64,000 nt of DNA from Rhodanobacter sp. (GCA_004298015.1 SCSE01000045.1:86871-150870), one strand, 5' to 3'; shown: positions 8,509 through 18,041, numbered from the stretch's first letter. Translations and numbers: made by a program. Notes: generated by a model from the sequence alone, not told the origin.

Positions 8509-10173
8509 ATGACAGGGACGAATCCCACTGATCGGCCACACCCGGCAGGTACTGGAGCGTCCGATGACGAACGACGCCAACTGATACTCACCGGTGAAAT
8601 GCTGGTCCGAGCCGGGCAACTGAGCCAAGCCGAGGAAGTGTTGCGTCAGGCGCTGATGCGCAGGCCGGACGACGCTACTGCCACGACCCACTTGGCACGT
8701 ATTATGCTAAGGCTTGGCCGTACCGATGACGCCTTGCGCCTGCTGAACGATTTCCTGCAGTCGACAAAGTTGCCCATACCGCCCGAGCTCCAGCTGCTGC
8801 GTGCCCAGGTACTGCTGGATCTTCGTGCCTGGCCAGAGGCAATCACGGCGTTCCGTAACGCCATCGAAGCCGCACCCGACAACGGCAGTGCCGAGCTCGG
8901 CCTTGCCATCGCTTTGGGCGAGTCTGGTCAGGCCGAGGCTTCGACAACCGCCGCGCGCCATGCGATTGCCAAGGGAGCGGACAGTCCCGGGACACGCTAT
9001 GTGCTCGGTCGTGCACTGCTGGCCGCCAATCGTCCTGATCAGGCCGAGGACCAGCTACGTCAGGCACTGACGCTGCAGCCGCATCACGTGGCCGCGCATT
9101 CCAGCCTCGCCGAACTGATCTGGATGCGCAGTGGCGACATCGAAGCGGCCACGGAACGGCTCGACAGCGCTTTGCACGCTGAACCGAACCTGTTCGAGTT
9201 GCGCATCATGAAGGCCAAACTGCTGGAATCCGCCGGCGATCGCCCGGGTGCACTCGCCATGCTGGAGGCTGGACTGGCTAGATCTGCCGGTGCCCTTGCC
9301 CTGCGTATCGCTGCTGCGCAAACGGCGACCCATATCGACCCAGCACGCGCGTTGAATCACGCGCAACATGCGCTGCAGCTCGGCCCCGGAAATGCCTCGA
9401 CCGTCGGCGCCTACGCCGATACCTTGCTGGCCATGGGCCGCACGCAGGAACTGGTTGCGATCGCCAACCGCCTGTACGAATTCAATCCAAACGACAACCA
9501 TGCCATTGCCTTGCTGCTGTGTGCCTGGCGCATGCTGGATGACCCTCGCCATCACAACCTCAGCGACTACTCCCGCGTTGTCCAGACATCACTCATCGAC
9601 GCGCCAGTCAGCTGGCCGGATCTGCCCAGCTATCTCGGCGATCTGGCTCGCGGCCTGCGCGAGCTGCATTCCCTGCGTGAGCACCCGATCGATCAGACCT
9701 TGCGGTTCGGCACCCAGGTTGAGCTTCATCCTGAGCACTCGACGGACCCGGCAATCCGGGCCTTTCCCCAAGCGATCGACGGCCCGATCCGTCGCTACCT
9801 GATGAAGTTGGGCAAAGGCATGGACCTGCTGCGTCGACGCCAGACTGGCGCCTACAGGCTCAACGGGATCTGGTCGGTACGGTTGCGCCCACATGGTCAT
9901 CACCTCAATCATTTCCATGGCAAGGGCTGGATCTCGTCCGCGTGCTACATCGAGATGCCCGCAACAATGGGTGAGGCATCCGGCCAAGGCTGGTTGAAGT
10001 TCGGCGAACCAGCGATTCCGACCTCGCCGGCCCTGGCAGCGGAATATTTCGTGCGACCCGAGCCTGGGCTGCTGGCGCTGTTTCCTTCGTGGATGTGGCA
10101 TGGCACAGTTCCATTTCACGGCTCCCCCGAGGATCGTCGCCTGACGATGGCGTTCGACCTTCTCCCGGCCTGA
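8509..10173 (+). CDS. TPR-repeat protein with C-terminal 2-oxoglutarate/Fe(II) oxygenase-like domain
   Basis: A 554-aa, probably cytosolic protein. Residues of about 15-330 are alpha-helical TPR-type repeats (for example AEEVLRQALMRRPDDATATTHLARIML and PDQAEDQLRQALTLQPHHVAAHSSLAELI). The C-terminal domain (about 430-554) looks like the putative 2OG-Fe(II) oxygenase family often found behind TPRs: HLNHFHGKGWISSACYI supplies the first metal-ligand cluster (about residues 465-471), FPSWMWHGTVPFHG the distal histidine (about 531), and RLTMAFDL the 2-oxoglutarate-binding arginine. The substrate is unknown; TPRs suggest a protein partner. The gene stands alone after the pdh terminator, with a weak ribosome-binding site. 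Confidence 0.75.
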   Translation: MTGTNPTDRPHPAGTGASDDERRQLILTGEMLVRAGQLSQAEEVLRQALMRRPDDATATTHLARIMLRLGRTDDALRLLNDFLQSTKLPIPPELQLLRAQVLLDLRAWPEAITAFRNAIEAAPDNGSAELGLAIALGESGQAEASTTAARHAIAKGADSPGTRYVLGRALLAANRPDQAEDQLRQALTLQPHHVAAHSSLAELIWMRSGDIEAATERLDSALHAEPNLFELRIMKAKLLESAGDRPGALAMLEAGLARSAGALALRIAAAQTATHIDPARALNHAQHALQLGPGNASTVGAYADTLLAMGRTQELVAIANRLYEFNPNDNHAIALLLCAWRMLDDPRHHNLSDYSRVVQTSLIDAPVSWPDLPSYLGDLARGLRELHSLREHPIDQTLRFGTQVELHPEHSTDPAIRAFPQAIDGPIRRYLMKLGKGMDLLRRRQTGAYRLNGIWSVRLRPHGHHLNHFHGKGWISSACYIEMPATMGEASGQGWLKFGEPAIPTSPALAAEYFVRPEPGLLALFPSWMWHGTVPFHGSPEDRRLTMAFDLLPA

Positions 10174-10780
10174 TCGGCACCCGGCGCACGGCCCCTGCGA
10201 GTTCCGATTCAACGGATAAACTCCAGGGACCCGTCAATGGTTCTCGATGAAATACGCCTCACCCGATTCGTCGCCAGGGGGTATCCGGGATCCTCTTCGG
10301 CGATCCACTTGAGCAGACTCACCACCCGGTAGGGATAGAGTGCTGGTGGCATCGACGCATGGCCTAAACGGGAATGAACCCTGGCTGTTGTGCATGGCGC
10401 ACAGCGCAAGACTGCTGCCACCCGCATGCACAATTACAGCACTTACCCTGCGGCGCAGCTGTCATATTCTGCTTGCTGAAATCGGTATGAACGAACAAGG
10501 CCGGCACATCCCGGTGAGTCGCCATGAAATGCACATGGAAGGATGGAATGACCAGGCCGTTTCGCAGACACCGGTCACTGCGTCCCTGCACCTCATCAGG
10601 GTTTCGTTCATTGCTATCCACGACCGGGATAAATTTCGGCTGCCAATGACATGGGCGGAAACTGCACTGCAGCGACTCTGGGTTCGAGCCGTGGAGACGT
10701 CGTCGATTGAGGCGAAAAGCCGCATGCTCTCCCGCGCCACGTTTAGCATGCCTGCCTTCCCGCAGATTCTTGAACGGTCA
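10174..10780. other. 607-bp region without a convincing gene; possible decayed coding remnant
   Basis: No intact gene was recognised. On the minus strand a short stretch (about 10209-10350) translates to protein-like text, LYPYRVVSLLKWIAEEDPGYPLAT, and then in the next frame SGEAYFIENH. This looks like an old frame-shifted fragment, but no family could be named. Composition is less GC-rich than the flanking genes. The convergent genes on either side end here, so no promoter is expected. Confidence 0.35.
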
Positions 10781-11443
10781 TCAATAGTCACGCACATCCA
10801 GCATCACGAAGCAACGTGCGCTGTAGTCGTTGTCAGCTGCAGGCCACGCCACCGAATCCAGCGCCAGCGTTCCAGCCGTCCACGGTTGGTTGTCGAGCAG
10901 CGCCTCACAGCGACAACCGCCATCATCGGTGGCATGGCGGTGCACCAGCCGCAACCAATGCAATTGCGGGCTCAGCCCCTCATGCTTGAGGGCCACCTCG
11001 ATCGCCGCCACCGCTTGCGCCGGGATTTCAAGGGGCACGGTGGCGCTGCCACGGACCATGAACGGCCCGATGAACACATCCCAGGTGCGTACACCGATAT
11101 CCCATGCGGCAATCTGCATCCGGCGATCATCGGTGATGTACCAGCAGGCCGCGAGCAATACATGGAAAGCGCCCTGCTCGAACGTGGCCAGCGCATCGCG
11201 GCAACCGGCTTCACCACCGCCGACGCCGGCGAAACTCTCCTCGATACGCCGCTCTTCGCCCAGCACCACGTCGAGGTCCAGGCGCCCCGCCTCCCCCACG
11301 CTGCCCTCATGCCACTCGGCACGAATCGCCGGAAAGTCGCCATCGGTGAGCAGCCAGCCGTCTTCGTCGGCATCCAGTTCGACGCCGTGTCGTTCAAACA
11401 GGTGCAGCAGGTCATTCTGCAGCGTTGCGCTGTGCATGGTCAT
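10781..11443 (-). CDS. Conserved hypothetical protein (DUF6348-like)
   Basis: A 220-aa soluble acidic protein with no signal peptide or membrane segment. Its central part, containing AAWDIGVRTWDVFIGPFMVRG, recalls the uncharacterised DUF6348 family; that assignment is from memory and unchecked. Its ATG overlaps the stop codon of the upstream metalloprotein gene by four bases (ATGA), so the two are translationally coupled and form the tail of the rocF-trpS operon. No catalytic motif is visible and no function is proposed. Confidence 0.65.
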   Translation of the reverse strand: MTMHSATLQNDLLHLFERHGVELDADEDGWLLTDGDFPAIRAEWHEGSVGEAGRLDLDVVLGEERRIEESFAGVGGGEAGCRDALATFEQGAFHVLLAACWYITDDRRMQIAAWDIGVRTWDVFIGPFMVRGSATVPLEIPAQAVAAIEVALKHEGLSPQLHWLRLVHRHATDDGGCRCEALLDNQPWTAGTLALDSVAWPAADNDYSARCFVMLDVRDY

Positions 11444-11958
11444 TCTCGAGGGTCGGTAGCGGGTGCGGCGGGCAACTCACGCCAGGTCAGGTAGACGCGC
11501 AGGTCGAACTCCCGCTGGTGATAGTCCGGCAGCATGTAACGGCATAGCTGGTAGAACGCCTTGTTGTGTTCGTATTCCTTCAGATGCGCCAGTTCGTGCA
11601 CCACGATCATCTGCAGGAATTCCGGTGCCGCCGCCTTGAACAACACGGCGATGCGAATTTCCTTTTTTGCCTTGAGCTTGTTGCCCTGCACCCGTGAGAT
11701 CGCCGTGTGCAGACCCAGCGCCCGCTGCACGACGTCGAGCTTGCTGTCGTAAAGCACCTTGTCGATCGTCGGCGCCTGCTTCAGATACTGCTGCTTCAGC
11801 GCCACGGTGTAGGCATACAGCGCCTTGTCGCTCTGCACTGCGTGCTGCTCGGGATAGCGGCTTGCAAGATGTTCACCGAGGCGGTCCTGCGCGATCAGCT
11901 GGCGCACCTGGTCCTGCAGCGCCACCGGGTAAGCCTGCAGGTATTTCAGCGCCAGCAT
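11440..11958 (-). CDS. YgjP-like (DUF45/M48-type) metallopeptidase-like protein
   Basis: A 172-aa cytosolic protein with the zincin motif VVHELAHLKEYEHNKAFYQLC. HExxH plus a third His five residues later is typical of the YgjP/WLM-type metallohydrolase fold. Members are often annotated as M48-family or DUF45 proteins; their substrates are not established. The start at the ATG of MLALKYLQAYPVAL is preferred because an upstream extension would be Cys/Gly-rich and overlap the preceding gene. It lies 37 bp after the small membrane-protein gene and overlaps the next gene by four bases. Confidence 0.8.
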   Translation of the reverse strand: MLALKYLQAYPVALQDQVRQLIAQDRLGEHLASRYPEQHAVQSDKALYAYTVALKQQYLKQAPTIDKVLYDSKLDVVQRALGLHTAISRVQGNKLKAKKEIRIAVLFKAAAPEFLQMIVVHELAHLKEYEHNKAFYQLCRYMLPDYHQREFDLRVYLTWRELPAAPATDPRE

Positions 11959-11995
11959 GGAAAGCGCAGCCCGAGGCCATCGGCATCCGTTGCCA

Positions 11996-12325
11996 TCATG
12001 GTGGCCGCCGACCCCAGCAGGCCTGGCGCAGCCACAGAGCCAGCAGCAACACCACGGCGAATGCGCCGTAGCCAAACAGCGCGGGCATCACCTGCTGCCA
12101 GATCGCACCGCTGGCACGACCGAACCGACCCACTGCCGGCAGCGCGGCATGGTCGAAACCCAGCAATGCAGCCTGCACGGTAGCGCTCGCCGCCAGCAGC
12201 AGGGCGACGACATCGTACGCGCGGCGGCGTGGCGTGCGCGGCAAGCTTTGCGGATAGCGCCAGTAGGCCCAGCACAGCATCAGCAGCCAGGGTGCCAGCA
12301 ACAGGATCGCCAGATAACGCATCAC
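11996..12325 (-). CDS. Small inner-membrane protein of unknown function
   Basis: A 109-aa protein with three predicted membrane helices: an N-terminal LAILLLAPWLLMLCWAY segment, a central VVALLLAASATVQAALLGF segment and a C-terminal ALFGYGAFAVVLLLALWL segment. A basic loop (PRTPRRRAY) follows helix 1, suggesting a cytoplasmic loop. It starts 27 bases after the trpS stop codon and is presumably co-transcribed with it. No family was recognised beyond a general resemblance to xanthomonad conserved membrane proteins. Confidence 0.6.
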   Translation of the reverse strand: MMRYLAILLLAPWLLMLCWAYWRYPQSLPRTPRRRAYDVVALLLAASATVQAALLGFDHAALPAVGRFGRASGAIWQQVMPALFGYGAFAVVLLLALWLRQACWGRRPP

Positions 12326-12352
12326 TCAACCGTCCCTCGACAGGTGCCGACA

Positions 12353-13735
12353 TCATTCCAGTGTGGCAAGTTGATCCAGTGCTTCCCGCAAGCGCAGCAG
12401 GGCCTGATCGCGGGATGACTGATCGGCGTACTCCGGGGTACTCGCCACCGGCTGACCCTCGAGTTCGAGCATCAGGCCCAACGGCTGCACCTGCAACACC
12501 GCCGCCGAACCCAGGGTTTTCAGCTGTTTCTGCACGGTACCGGCGGCCTTCGGGTCGGCAAAGGCGCTCGACAGCAGCAACTCCTCGCCATCGGCCGCGA
12601 ACAGCCGGAACCGGAAGTTGCCGTCGGCATCGCGAAAACTGGCAAAGCGCGGCATTTTCCGCGATTTCGACGCATCCGCGGACCGACGAGATGACGCCCC
12701 GACCGCGCGGCTTGCCGCTGAACGCAGGCCCAGTACTTCACGCAGTTGGGCAAGCTTCGGGGTGGCGATCGCCCGCGCCTTGCGTGCACCCTGCTGCAGA
12801 ATCTCCTCGATGCCGACAGGGTCGCCGATCAACGCCTCGTAGCGTTCGCGCAGCGGCGCCAGATCGGCTTCGATACGCTCGCACAGCACCTGCTTTGCGT
12901 CTCCCCAACCGATACCCTCCAGCAAGGCCTGGCGGAAAGCCGCCGTTTCGGTCGCGCTGGCAAACGCCCGGAAAATCGTGAACAGCGCGCTGTCGTCCGG
13001 GTCTTTCGGTTCGCCGGGCAGACGGGAATCGGTGACAATGCGCATGACCGCCTCGCGCAGCCCCTTTTCACCGCCGGCGAACAACGGAATGGTGTTGTCG
13101 TAGCTCTTGGACATCTTGCGCCCGTCGAGACCGGGCAAGGTGGCCACCTGCTCCTCGATCAACGCCTCGGGCAGCACGAAAAACGCGCCGCCATGGAGGT
13201 GATTGAAGCGCTGGGCGAGGTCGCGCGCCATCTCGATATGCTGGATCTGATCGCGCCCCACCGGCACCTGGTGCGCGTCAAAGGCGAGAATATCGGCCGC
13301 CATCAGTACCGGGTACATGTACAGGCCTGCGGTAATCGCTGCGTCGGGATCTTCACCTAGCCCGGTGTTGCGATCCACCGCCGCCTTGTACGCATGCGCG
13401 CGATTGAGCATGCCCTTGGCGGCGACGCAGGTGAGGAACCAGGTGAGCTCCGGAATTTCGGGAATATCCGACTGCCGGTAGAAGGTGACCTTCTGCGGAT
13501 CGAGGCCTGCGGCCAGCCAGCTGGCGGCGATTTCCAGTCGTGAACGCTCGATCCGCGCCGCATCCCCACTCTTGATCAGCGCGTGGTAGTCGGCCATGAA
13601 GAAAAATGCATCGACATCGGCGCGGCGGCTGGCTTCGATGGCCGGACGGATCGCACCGACGTAGTTGCCAAGATGCGGCGTGCCGGTGGTGGTGATGCCG
13701 GTCAGTACACGAGTCTGCATGGAGTCTGCTTGCAT
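12353..13735 (-). CDS. trpS: Tryptophanyl-tRNA synthetase with C-terminal YegP/DUF1508-like extension
   Basis: A class I aminoacyl-tRNA synthetase charging tRNA-Trp. The HIGH-type motif is GTPHLGN (about residues 18-24) and the KMSKS loop is intact (about 207-211). The synthetase proper ends near residue 340, the normal bacterial length. A further 120 residues follow: an Ala/Ser/Arg-rich linker, a domain with RFASFRDADGNFRFRLFAADG and SSAFADP resembling the small YegP/DUF1508 fold, and a Leu-rich tail. The extension is in frame and of the same codon style, so it is real coding sequence. The gene lies 15 bases after rocF. A second ATG five codons in is an alternative start. Confidence 0.92.
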   Translation of the reverse strand: MQADSMQTRVLTGITTTGTPHLGNYVGAIRPAIEASRRADVDAFFFMADYHALIKSGDAARIERSRLEIAASWLAAGLDPQKVTFYRQSDIPEIPELTWFLTCVAAKGMLNRAHAYKAAVDRNTGLGEDPDAAITAGLYMYPVLMAADILAFDAHQVPVGRDQIQHIEMARDLAQRFNHLHGGAFFVLPEALIEEQVATLPGLDGRKMSKSYDNTIPLFAGGEKGLREAVMRIVTDSRLPGEPKDPDDSALFTIFRAFASATETAAFRQALLEGIGWGDAKQVLCERIEADLAPLRERYEALIGDPVGIEEILQQGARKARAIATPKLAQLREVLGLRSAASRAVGASSRRSADASKSRKMPRFASFRDADGNFRFRLFAADGEELLLSSAFADPKAAGTVQKQLKTLGSAAVLQVQPLGLMLELEGQPVASTPEYADQSSRDQALLRLREALDQLATLE

Positions 13736-13750
13736 GGATTCAGCCGGCGA

Positions 13751-14665
13751 TCAGCGGATCAACGTGGACTTGCCGAACAACGATTCGACCAGGTCCACCG
13801 CCAGTTTGGCGGTGGCATTGCGTTTGTCGTAGGCCGGATTCAGCTCGACGATGTCCAGCGAGGCCATGCGCCCGGTATCGGCGATCATCTCCATGCACAA
13901 TTGCGCCTCGCGATAGGTCGGGCCACCGCGCACCGTGGTGCCGACACCCGGCGCGATACTCGGATCGAGAAAATCCACGTCGAAACTCACGTGCAGGTGG
14001 GTGTTTTCGTCGATGTCGGCCAGCGCCTGCTCCATCACCCGCTTCATGCCTTCCTCATCGATGCGGCGCATGTCGTAGATGCCGACGTTCGCTTCGCGCA
14101 CCAACTCCTTCTCGCCATAATCGACCGAGCGGATACCGACCTGGCGGAAGACATCCGGCGTGGTCGCCGGCGCGCTGCCACCCAGTTCGGTCAGTACCGA
14201 CGGACCGTAACCGCACAGGCACGCCACCGGCATCCCATGCACATTGCCCGAAGGCGTCGCCCGGGCGGTGTTGAAATCGGAGTGCGCATCCAGCCACAGC
14301 ACCCGCAGCTGCTTGCCGCTGTCGCGGCAATGCCCGGCGATGGCGGTGATCGAGCCGATCGCCAGGCAGTGATCGCCACCGAGCATGATCGGCAGATGGC
14401 CCGACTTCAGCTCGTCGCTGACCGCCGCGCGGACCGCCTGGTTCCAGGCCACCACCTCGTCCAGATGACGATAGCCGTCGGTCGGCGGCTGCCAGGGGTT
14501 GAGCGGCCCGTGCAGATTGCCGCGATCGATCACCTGCAACCCGCGACGCTCCAGCCGTGAGGCCAGGTTGGCCACCCGCAGCGCTTCGGGCCCCATCGAG
14601 GCCCCGCGGTGTCCGGCACCGATATCGGTCGGTACGCCGATCAGTGAAATGGTCTGCTTGCTCAT
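13751..14665 (-). CDS. rocF: Arginase
   Basis: A binuclear manganese ureohydrolase converting L-arginine to ornithine and urea (304 aa). Metal and substrate motifs are complete: GGDHCLAIG, DAHSDFNTARATPSGNVHGM and SFDVDFLDPSIAPGVGT. The N-terminal ISLIGVPTDIGAGHRGASMGPEALR is typical of the RocF type and not of agmatinases. The ATG at 14665 has AGGA upstream; an upstream start would add an unrelated 22-residue tail. It heads a minus-strand unit with trpS and three small genes. Confidence 0.94.
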   Translation of the reverse strand: MSKQTISLIGVPTDIGAGHRGASMGPEALRVANLASRLERRGLQVIDRGNLHGPLNPWQPPTDGYRHLDEVVAWNQAVRAAVSDELKSGHLPIMLGGDHCLAIGSITAIAGHCRDSGKQLRVLWLDAHSDFNTARATPSGNVHGMPVACLCGYGPSVLTELGGSAPATTPDVFRQVGIRSVDYGEKELVREANVGIYDMRRIDEEGMKRVMEQALADIDENTHLHVSFDVDFLDPSIAPGVGTTVRGGPTYREAQLCMEMIADTGRMASLDIVELNPAYDKRNATAKLAVDLVESLFGKSTLIR

Positions 14666-14913
14666 GATGTCCTGCCTGCGTGGTGGGTACGCCGTCGCGG
14701 GCCAGAAGCTGCCGCCATCGACGTCGATCAACGTGGTTCAACGGCGAAACCGGCGGGTTCCGGCGGCGACCGTGCCGTGGCACGCGAGGCCCGATCGGGA
14801 TCACCCTCTGCGCGCCGTGAAACCATCCAAGTCTAGTGTGGTGTTGCGCGCTTGGCGACCCATTCAGAGCGTCGCGCAAGCGTCGGGGCGAAGCGCTGCT
14901 CGCGGCCAGGGGG

Positions 14914-17883
14914 TCATTCCTGGCCGGGTGCGCAAGCCATCCAGTGCCCGATCGGGGCCGGACGGCCCAACAGGTAGCCCTGACCCAGCTCGCAGCCCAT
15001 GTTGCTCAGGATCGCCTTCTGCTCCTCGAGTTCGATGCCTTCGGCGATCACATGAATATCCAGCGCGCGCGCCAACGCCAGGATCGCCTCGACCACGGTA
15101 TTGCTGTTGCTCTTGTGGGCGCAGTCGAGTGCCTGCACGAAGGCCCGGTCGATCTTCAGCAAACGCAAGGGCAGCGAGTGCAGGTAGCTCAGCGACGAAT
15201 AGCCGGTGCCGAAATCATCCAGTGCCGCGCCGACTCCAGCCTGCCGCAGTCGCTCAAGCAGGTCGCGAACCCGTTCCGGATCTTCCAGCAGCGTCCCTTC
15301 GGTTACCTCGACGATCAAGCGCGATGCCGCCAGCCCCGTGCGCTTCAGCAACTGCAACAAGGTCAGGTCAAAGTCGTCATGGCCCAGATGCAGCGCCGAC
15401 ACATTGATGGTGAGAAACAGCGTCTGGTCAGGCAATCGGGAAAACTCGGCACAGCCGATCTGGAATATCAGCCAGTCGATTGCCTCGATCTGCCCACTGT
15501 CATGCGCGATCTTGAGAAAATCGTCGGGCACCAGCAAGCCACGGCTGGGGTGATTCCATCGCAAAAGCAACTCGTAGCCGACCACCTTGTCGTCAGCAAA
15601 CCGCTGTACGGGCTGGAAATGCGGTTCGAACTCAGCGCGTTGCAAGGCGTGGCGAAGCTCGCCCTCCAGCGTCAACACGTCGACCATGTTCTTGGCCAGG
15701 GTCTCGTCGAACAATTCGAAGCGGCGCCGCCCCAATGCCTTGGCCCGATACAAGGCGATGTCCGCGTCGCGCAACACCTCATCGGCGCTGTGGTAGCGGG
15801 TGTCACCAATCGCGATGCCTATGCTGGCCGACGGCTGCAACTCCTTGCCGGCCACCATCAGTACCTGACCGATCGCCTCCAGGACCCGTTGCGCCACGGG
15901 AACCACGCCAGAAGGAACCTCGATGTCCTCGAGCAGGATCGCGAACTCATCGCCAGACAATCGCGCGACCAGGTCCGGGTCGCGGACGCAGCGTTGCAGG
16001 CGGCGGGCGATTTCCTGAAGAAAGGCGTCGCCGGCGAGATGGCCAAGACTGTCGTTGACCACCTTGAAGCGGTCCACATCGATATACAGCAGCGCGCAAC
16101 GCCGTTCCGGCTCACGTTGCAGCAGCGCCAGCACGCGATCCAGCCGGTCGCGCAGGGAGCCGCGATTGGGCAAGCCAGTCAACGGATCGTGCATGACCTG
16201 GTGTTTCAGTTGCAGTTGTGCCTGCTCGCGCTGGCGGATCTGCTGACTCAGCTCCCTGGTCCGTTCCTCGACCCGTTGCTCGAGCTGCACATTGGCCTGA
16301 TAGAGCGACGCCGTGGTGCGACGGCGGTAGATGCTGTTGGCGATTTGCAGCGCGGCAAACGACAGCAGCTCCTGGTCGGCAAGCCCGTAGACCACGTCCA
16401 GAGCGCTGCTTTGCACCACCACCAGGCCGATCACCTGTCCGTCAAACTGCAACGGAACGCCCAGCCAGCACAGGGCCGGGCGGCCGACGTGGTTCGGCAC
16501 CACCTCACCCTCGCGGCTCAAGGCCTCGAGATCGGCAGCCGTCACCAACAAGGGTTGGGCGCGGCGCAGCACGTACTCGCTCACGCCGCGGCCCAGCGGC
16601 CGCGATGGCATGCTGCTGAGTTCGCCTTCCTTGTAGTAGGGAAAATCCAGGCGCAGGCCGTCGCTGGATAGCAACGCGATAAAAAAGTTCTGCGCATTCA
16701 GCAGCTCGCCGACCACGCCGTGAACCTGCTGGTAGAACTCACGCTCATCGATGTCTGCGGTAGCAAGCTGGGCTAGCCTGAACAGCGCCGCCTGCAACCG
16801 CTCCGCGCGCTGCCGCTCCATCACCTCTTGCTGCAAGCCGCGATTGGCCTCGGCCAACTCCCGGGTGCGCTGACGCACGCGTTGCTCCAGCTCATCCTTG
16901 CTCTGCTTGCGCTCCAACGCAGCGAGGATGTGGTTGGCGACAAACTCCAGCACCACGCGATCCTCGTCCGTGTAGACGATACCTTCGCGATAGCTCTGCA
17001 CCACCAGCGCACCATATGCCTGACCGTCGCGCAACATCGGCACCCCGAGCCAGTCGACGGCATCCGGTCCCATCGGCACCAGCGGGCCGGGCACCTGCTC
17101 GCGCAGCTGACGCATATTGCCCATCAGCGGCTTGCCTGCGGTCAGGAGATACCAGGTCAGTGAGCGGGCCCTTCGTTCCAGCAGCTCATCCTTGCCAATC
17201 TCCGGACCCTGCTGGTCCTGGACATCGACGTAATACAGGAATCGCATGGTGCCTCGTTCAGGCTCGTACCGGACGAGGACGAGATTCTCGGCATACATCA
17301 GGGTAGCGACCACATCCTGGATGCCGCGCAACAGCTCGGGCATGTCCTGATCCGAGCTGGCCAGGTCGGAAATCGCGAACAGCGCACGCTGCAGATTTTC
17401 CGAACGCTCCAGTTGCTGGTGCGAATTGCGCAGATCCGCCAACTCCAGAGCACGCGACAGGACTCGACCGGCCAGCGCCAGATAGCCCTCCATGCGCTCC
17501 CGCAGTGAGGCATGCGACTGCACCATCGCGAATCGAAGCCACAGCACCGCGCGCTCTCCCGGCAGCAGACGCCATGCCGCGCAGCGGCCGGACGCATCGA
17601 GATGCAGGCCATCGACCGTCAGGGCGCGACCAGACAGCACGGCGTCCGCGGGCATACCTTCAACAGCCATTTCGTCGCCGCTGTCCCATTGCAGCCGAGC
17701 GGCGTCGCAGTCAGGCAACGCTTCCGCCCATGCCTCGATCGCGGAACAGACGTCCAGCGGTGTACCGGCCTCGATCAATCGACGCACGCCATCCCGCCGC
17801 GCCTGTTCCGGCCCGGCGATTGCCGGGCCAATGTCGGATGGCGAGCTCATCCGATGTCGTTCGCTTGATGCATACAAAACCAT
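14914..17883 (-). CDS. GAF-GAF-GGDEF-EAL cyclic-di-GMP signalling protein
   Basis: A 989-aa soluble sensor and putative bifunctional cyclic-di-GMP enzyme. Two GAF-type sensor domains (about 170-320 and 360-515) are each followed by a coiled coil (ELEQRVRQRTRELAEANRGL and LEQRVEERTRELSQQIRQRE). A diguanylate cyclase domain (about 555-715) has the active-site loop LSGDEFAILL, with Ser instead of the first Gly. A phosphodiesterase domain (about 735-980) has YELLLRW in place of the EAL/ExLxR motif, retaining the Glu, plus DDFGTGYSSL and AEGIE. No membrane segment is seen. An alternative start is the ATG at 17850. It is divergent from dinG. Confidence 0.9.
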   Translation of the reverse strand: MVLYASSERHRMSSPSDIGPAIAGPEQARRDGVRRLIEAGTPLDVCSAIEAWAEALPDCDAARLQWDSGDEMAVEGMPADAVLSGRALTVDGLHLDASGRCAAWRLLPGERAVLWLRFAMVQSHASLRERMEGYLALAGRVLSRALELADLRNSHQQLERSENLQRALFAISDLASSDQDMPELLRGIQDVVATLMYAENLVLVRYEPERGTMRFLYYVDVQDQQGPEIGKDELLERRARSLTWYLLTAGKPLMGNMRQLREQVPGPLVPMGPDAVDWLGVPMLRDGQAYGALVVQSYREGIVYTDEDRVVLEFVANHILAALERKQSKDELEQRVRQRTRELAEANRGLQQEVMERQRAERLQAALFRLAQLATADIDEREFYQQVHGVVGELLNAQNFFIALLSSDGLRLDFPYYKEGELSSMPSRPLGRGVSEYVLRRAQPLLVTAADLEALSREGEVVPNHVGRPALCWLGVPLQFDGQVIGLVVVQSSALDVVYGLADQELLSFAALQIANSIYRRRTTASLYQANVQLEQRVEERTRELSQQIRQREQAQLQLKHQVMHDPLTGLPNRGSLRDRLDRVLALLQREPERRCALLYIDVDRFKVVNDSLGHLAGDAFLQEIARRLQRCVRDPDLVARLSGDEFAILLEDIEVPSGVVPVAQRVLEAIGQVLMVAGKELQPSASIGIAIGDTRYHSADEVLRDADIALYRAKALGRRRFELFDETLAKNMVDVLTLEGELRHALQRAEFEPHFQPVQRFADDKVVGYELLLRWNHPSRGLLVPDDFLKIAHDSGQIEAIDWLIFQIGCAEFSRLPDQTLFLTINVSALHLGHDDFDLTLLQLLKRTGLAASRLIVEVTEGTLLEDPERVRDLLERLRQAGVGAALDDFGTGYSSLSYLHSLPLRLLKIDRAFVQALDCAHKSNSNTVVEAILALARALDIHVIAEGIELEEQKAILSNMGCELGQGYLLGRPAPIGHWMACAPGQE

Positions 17884-18041
17884 CCCCCCGAACCTTCATT
17901 CAATAGCACAGTCTGGCCGGTTGCAAATCCACCGAGCCGGCAGACCAGCGGCGACGCCCCCGGCTCCGCCGGGCGTGGTCCCGCACCCACTGACCGTGGT
18001 CGCCGATGCCGTACCATACACGGCTGACTACAGGTCATCCC

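Noticed and set aside
10340..11494. A 384-codon plus-strand open frame across the DUF6348-like gene
   Set aside because: The minus-strand gene is supported by coupled ATGA overlap; the plus-strand translation is low in structure.
14836..16671. A long plus-strand open frame opposite the GGDEF-EAL gene
   Set aside because: Antisense shadow of a certain gene with no recognisable domain.
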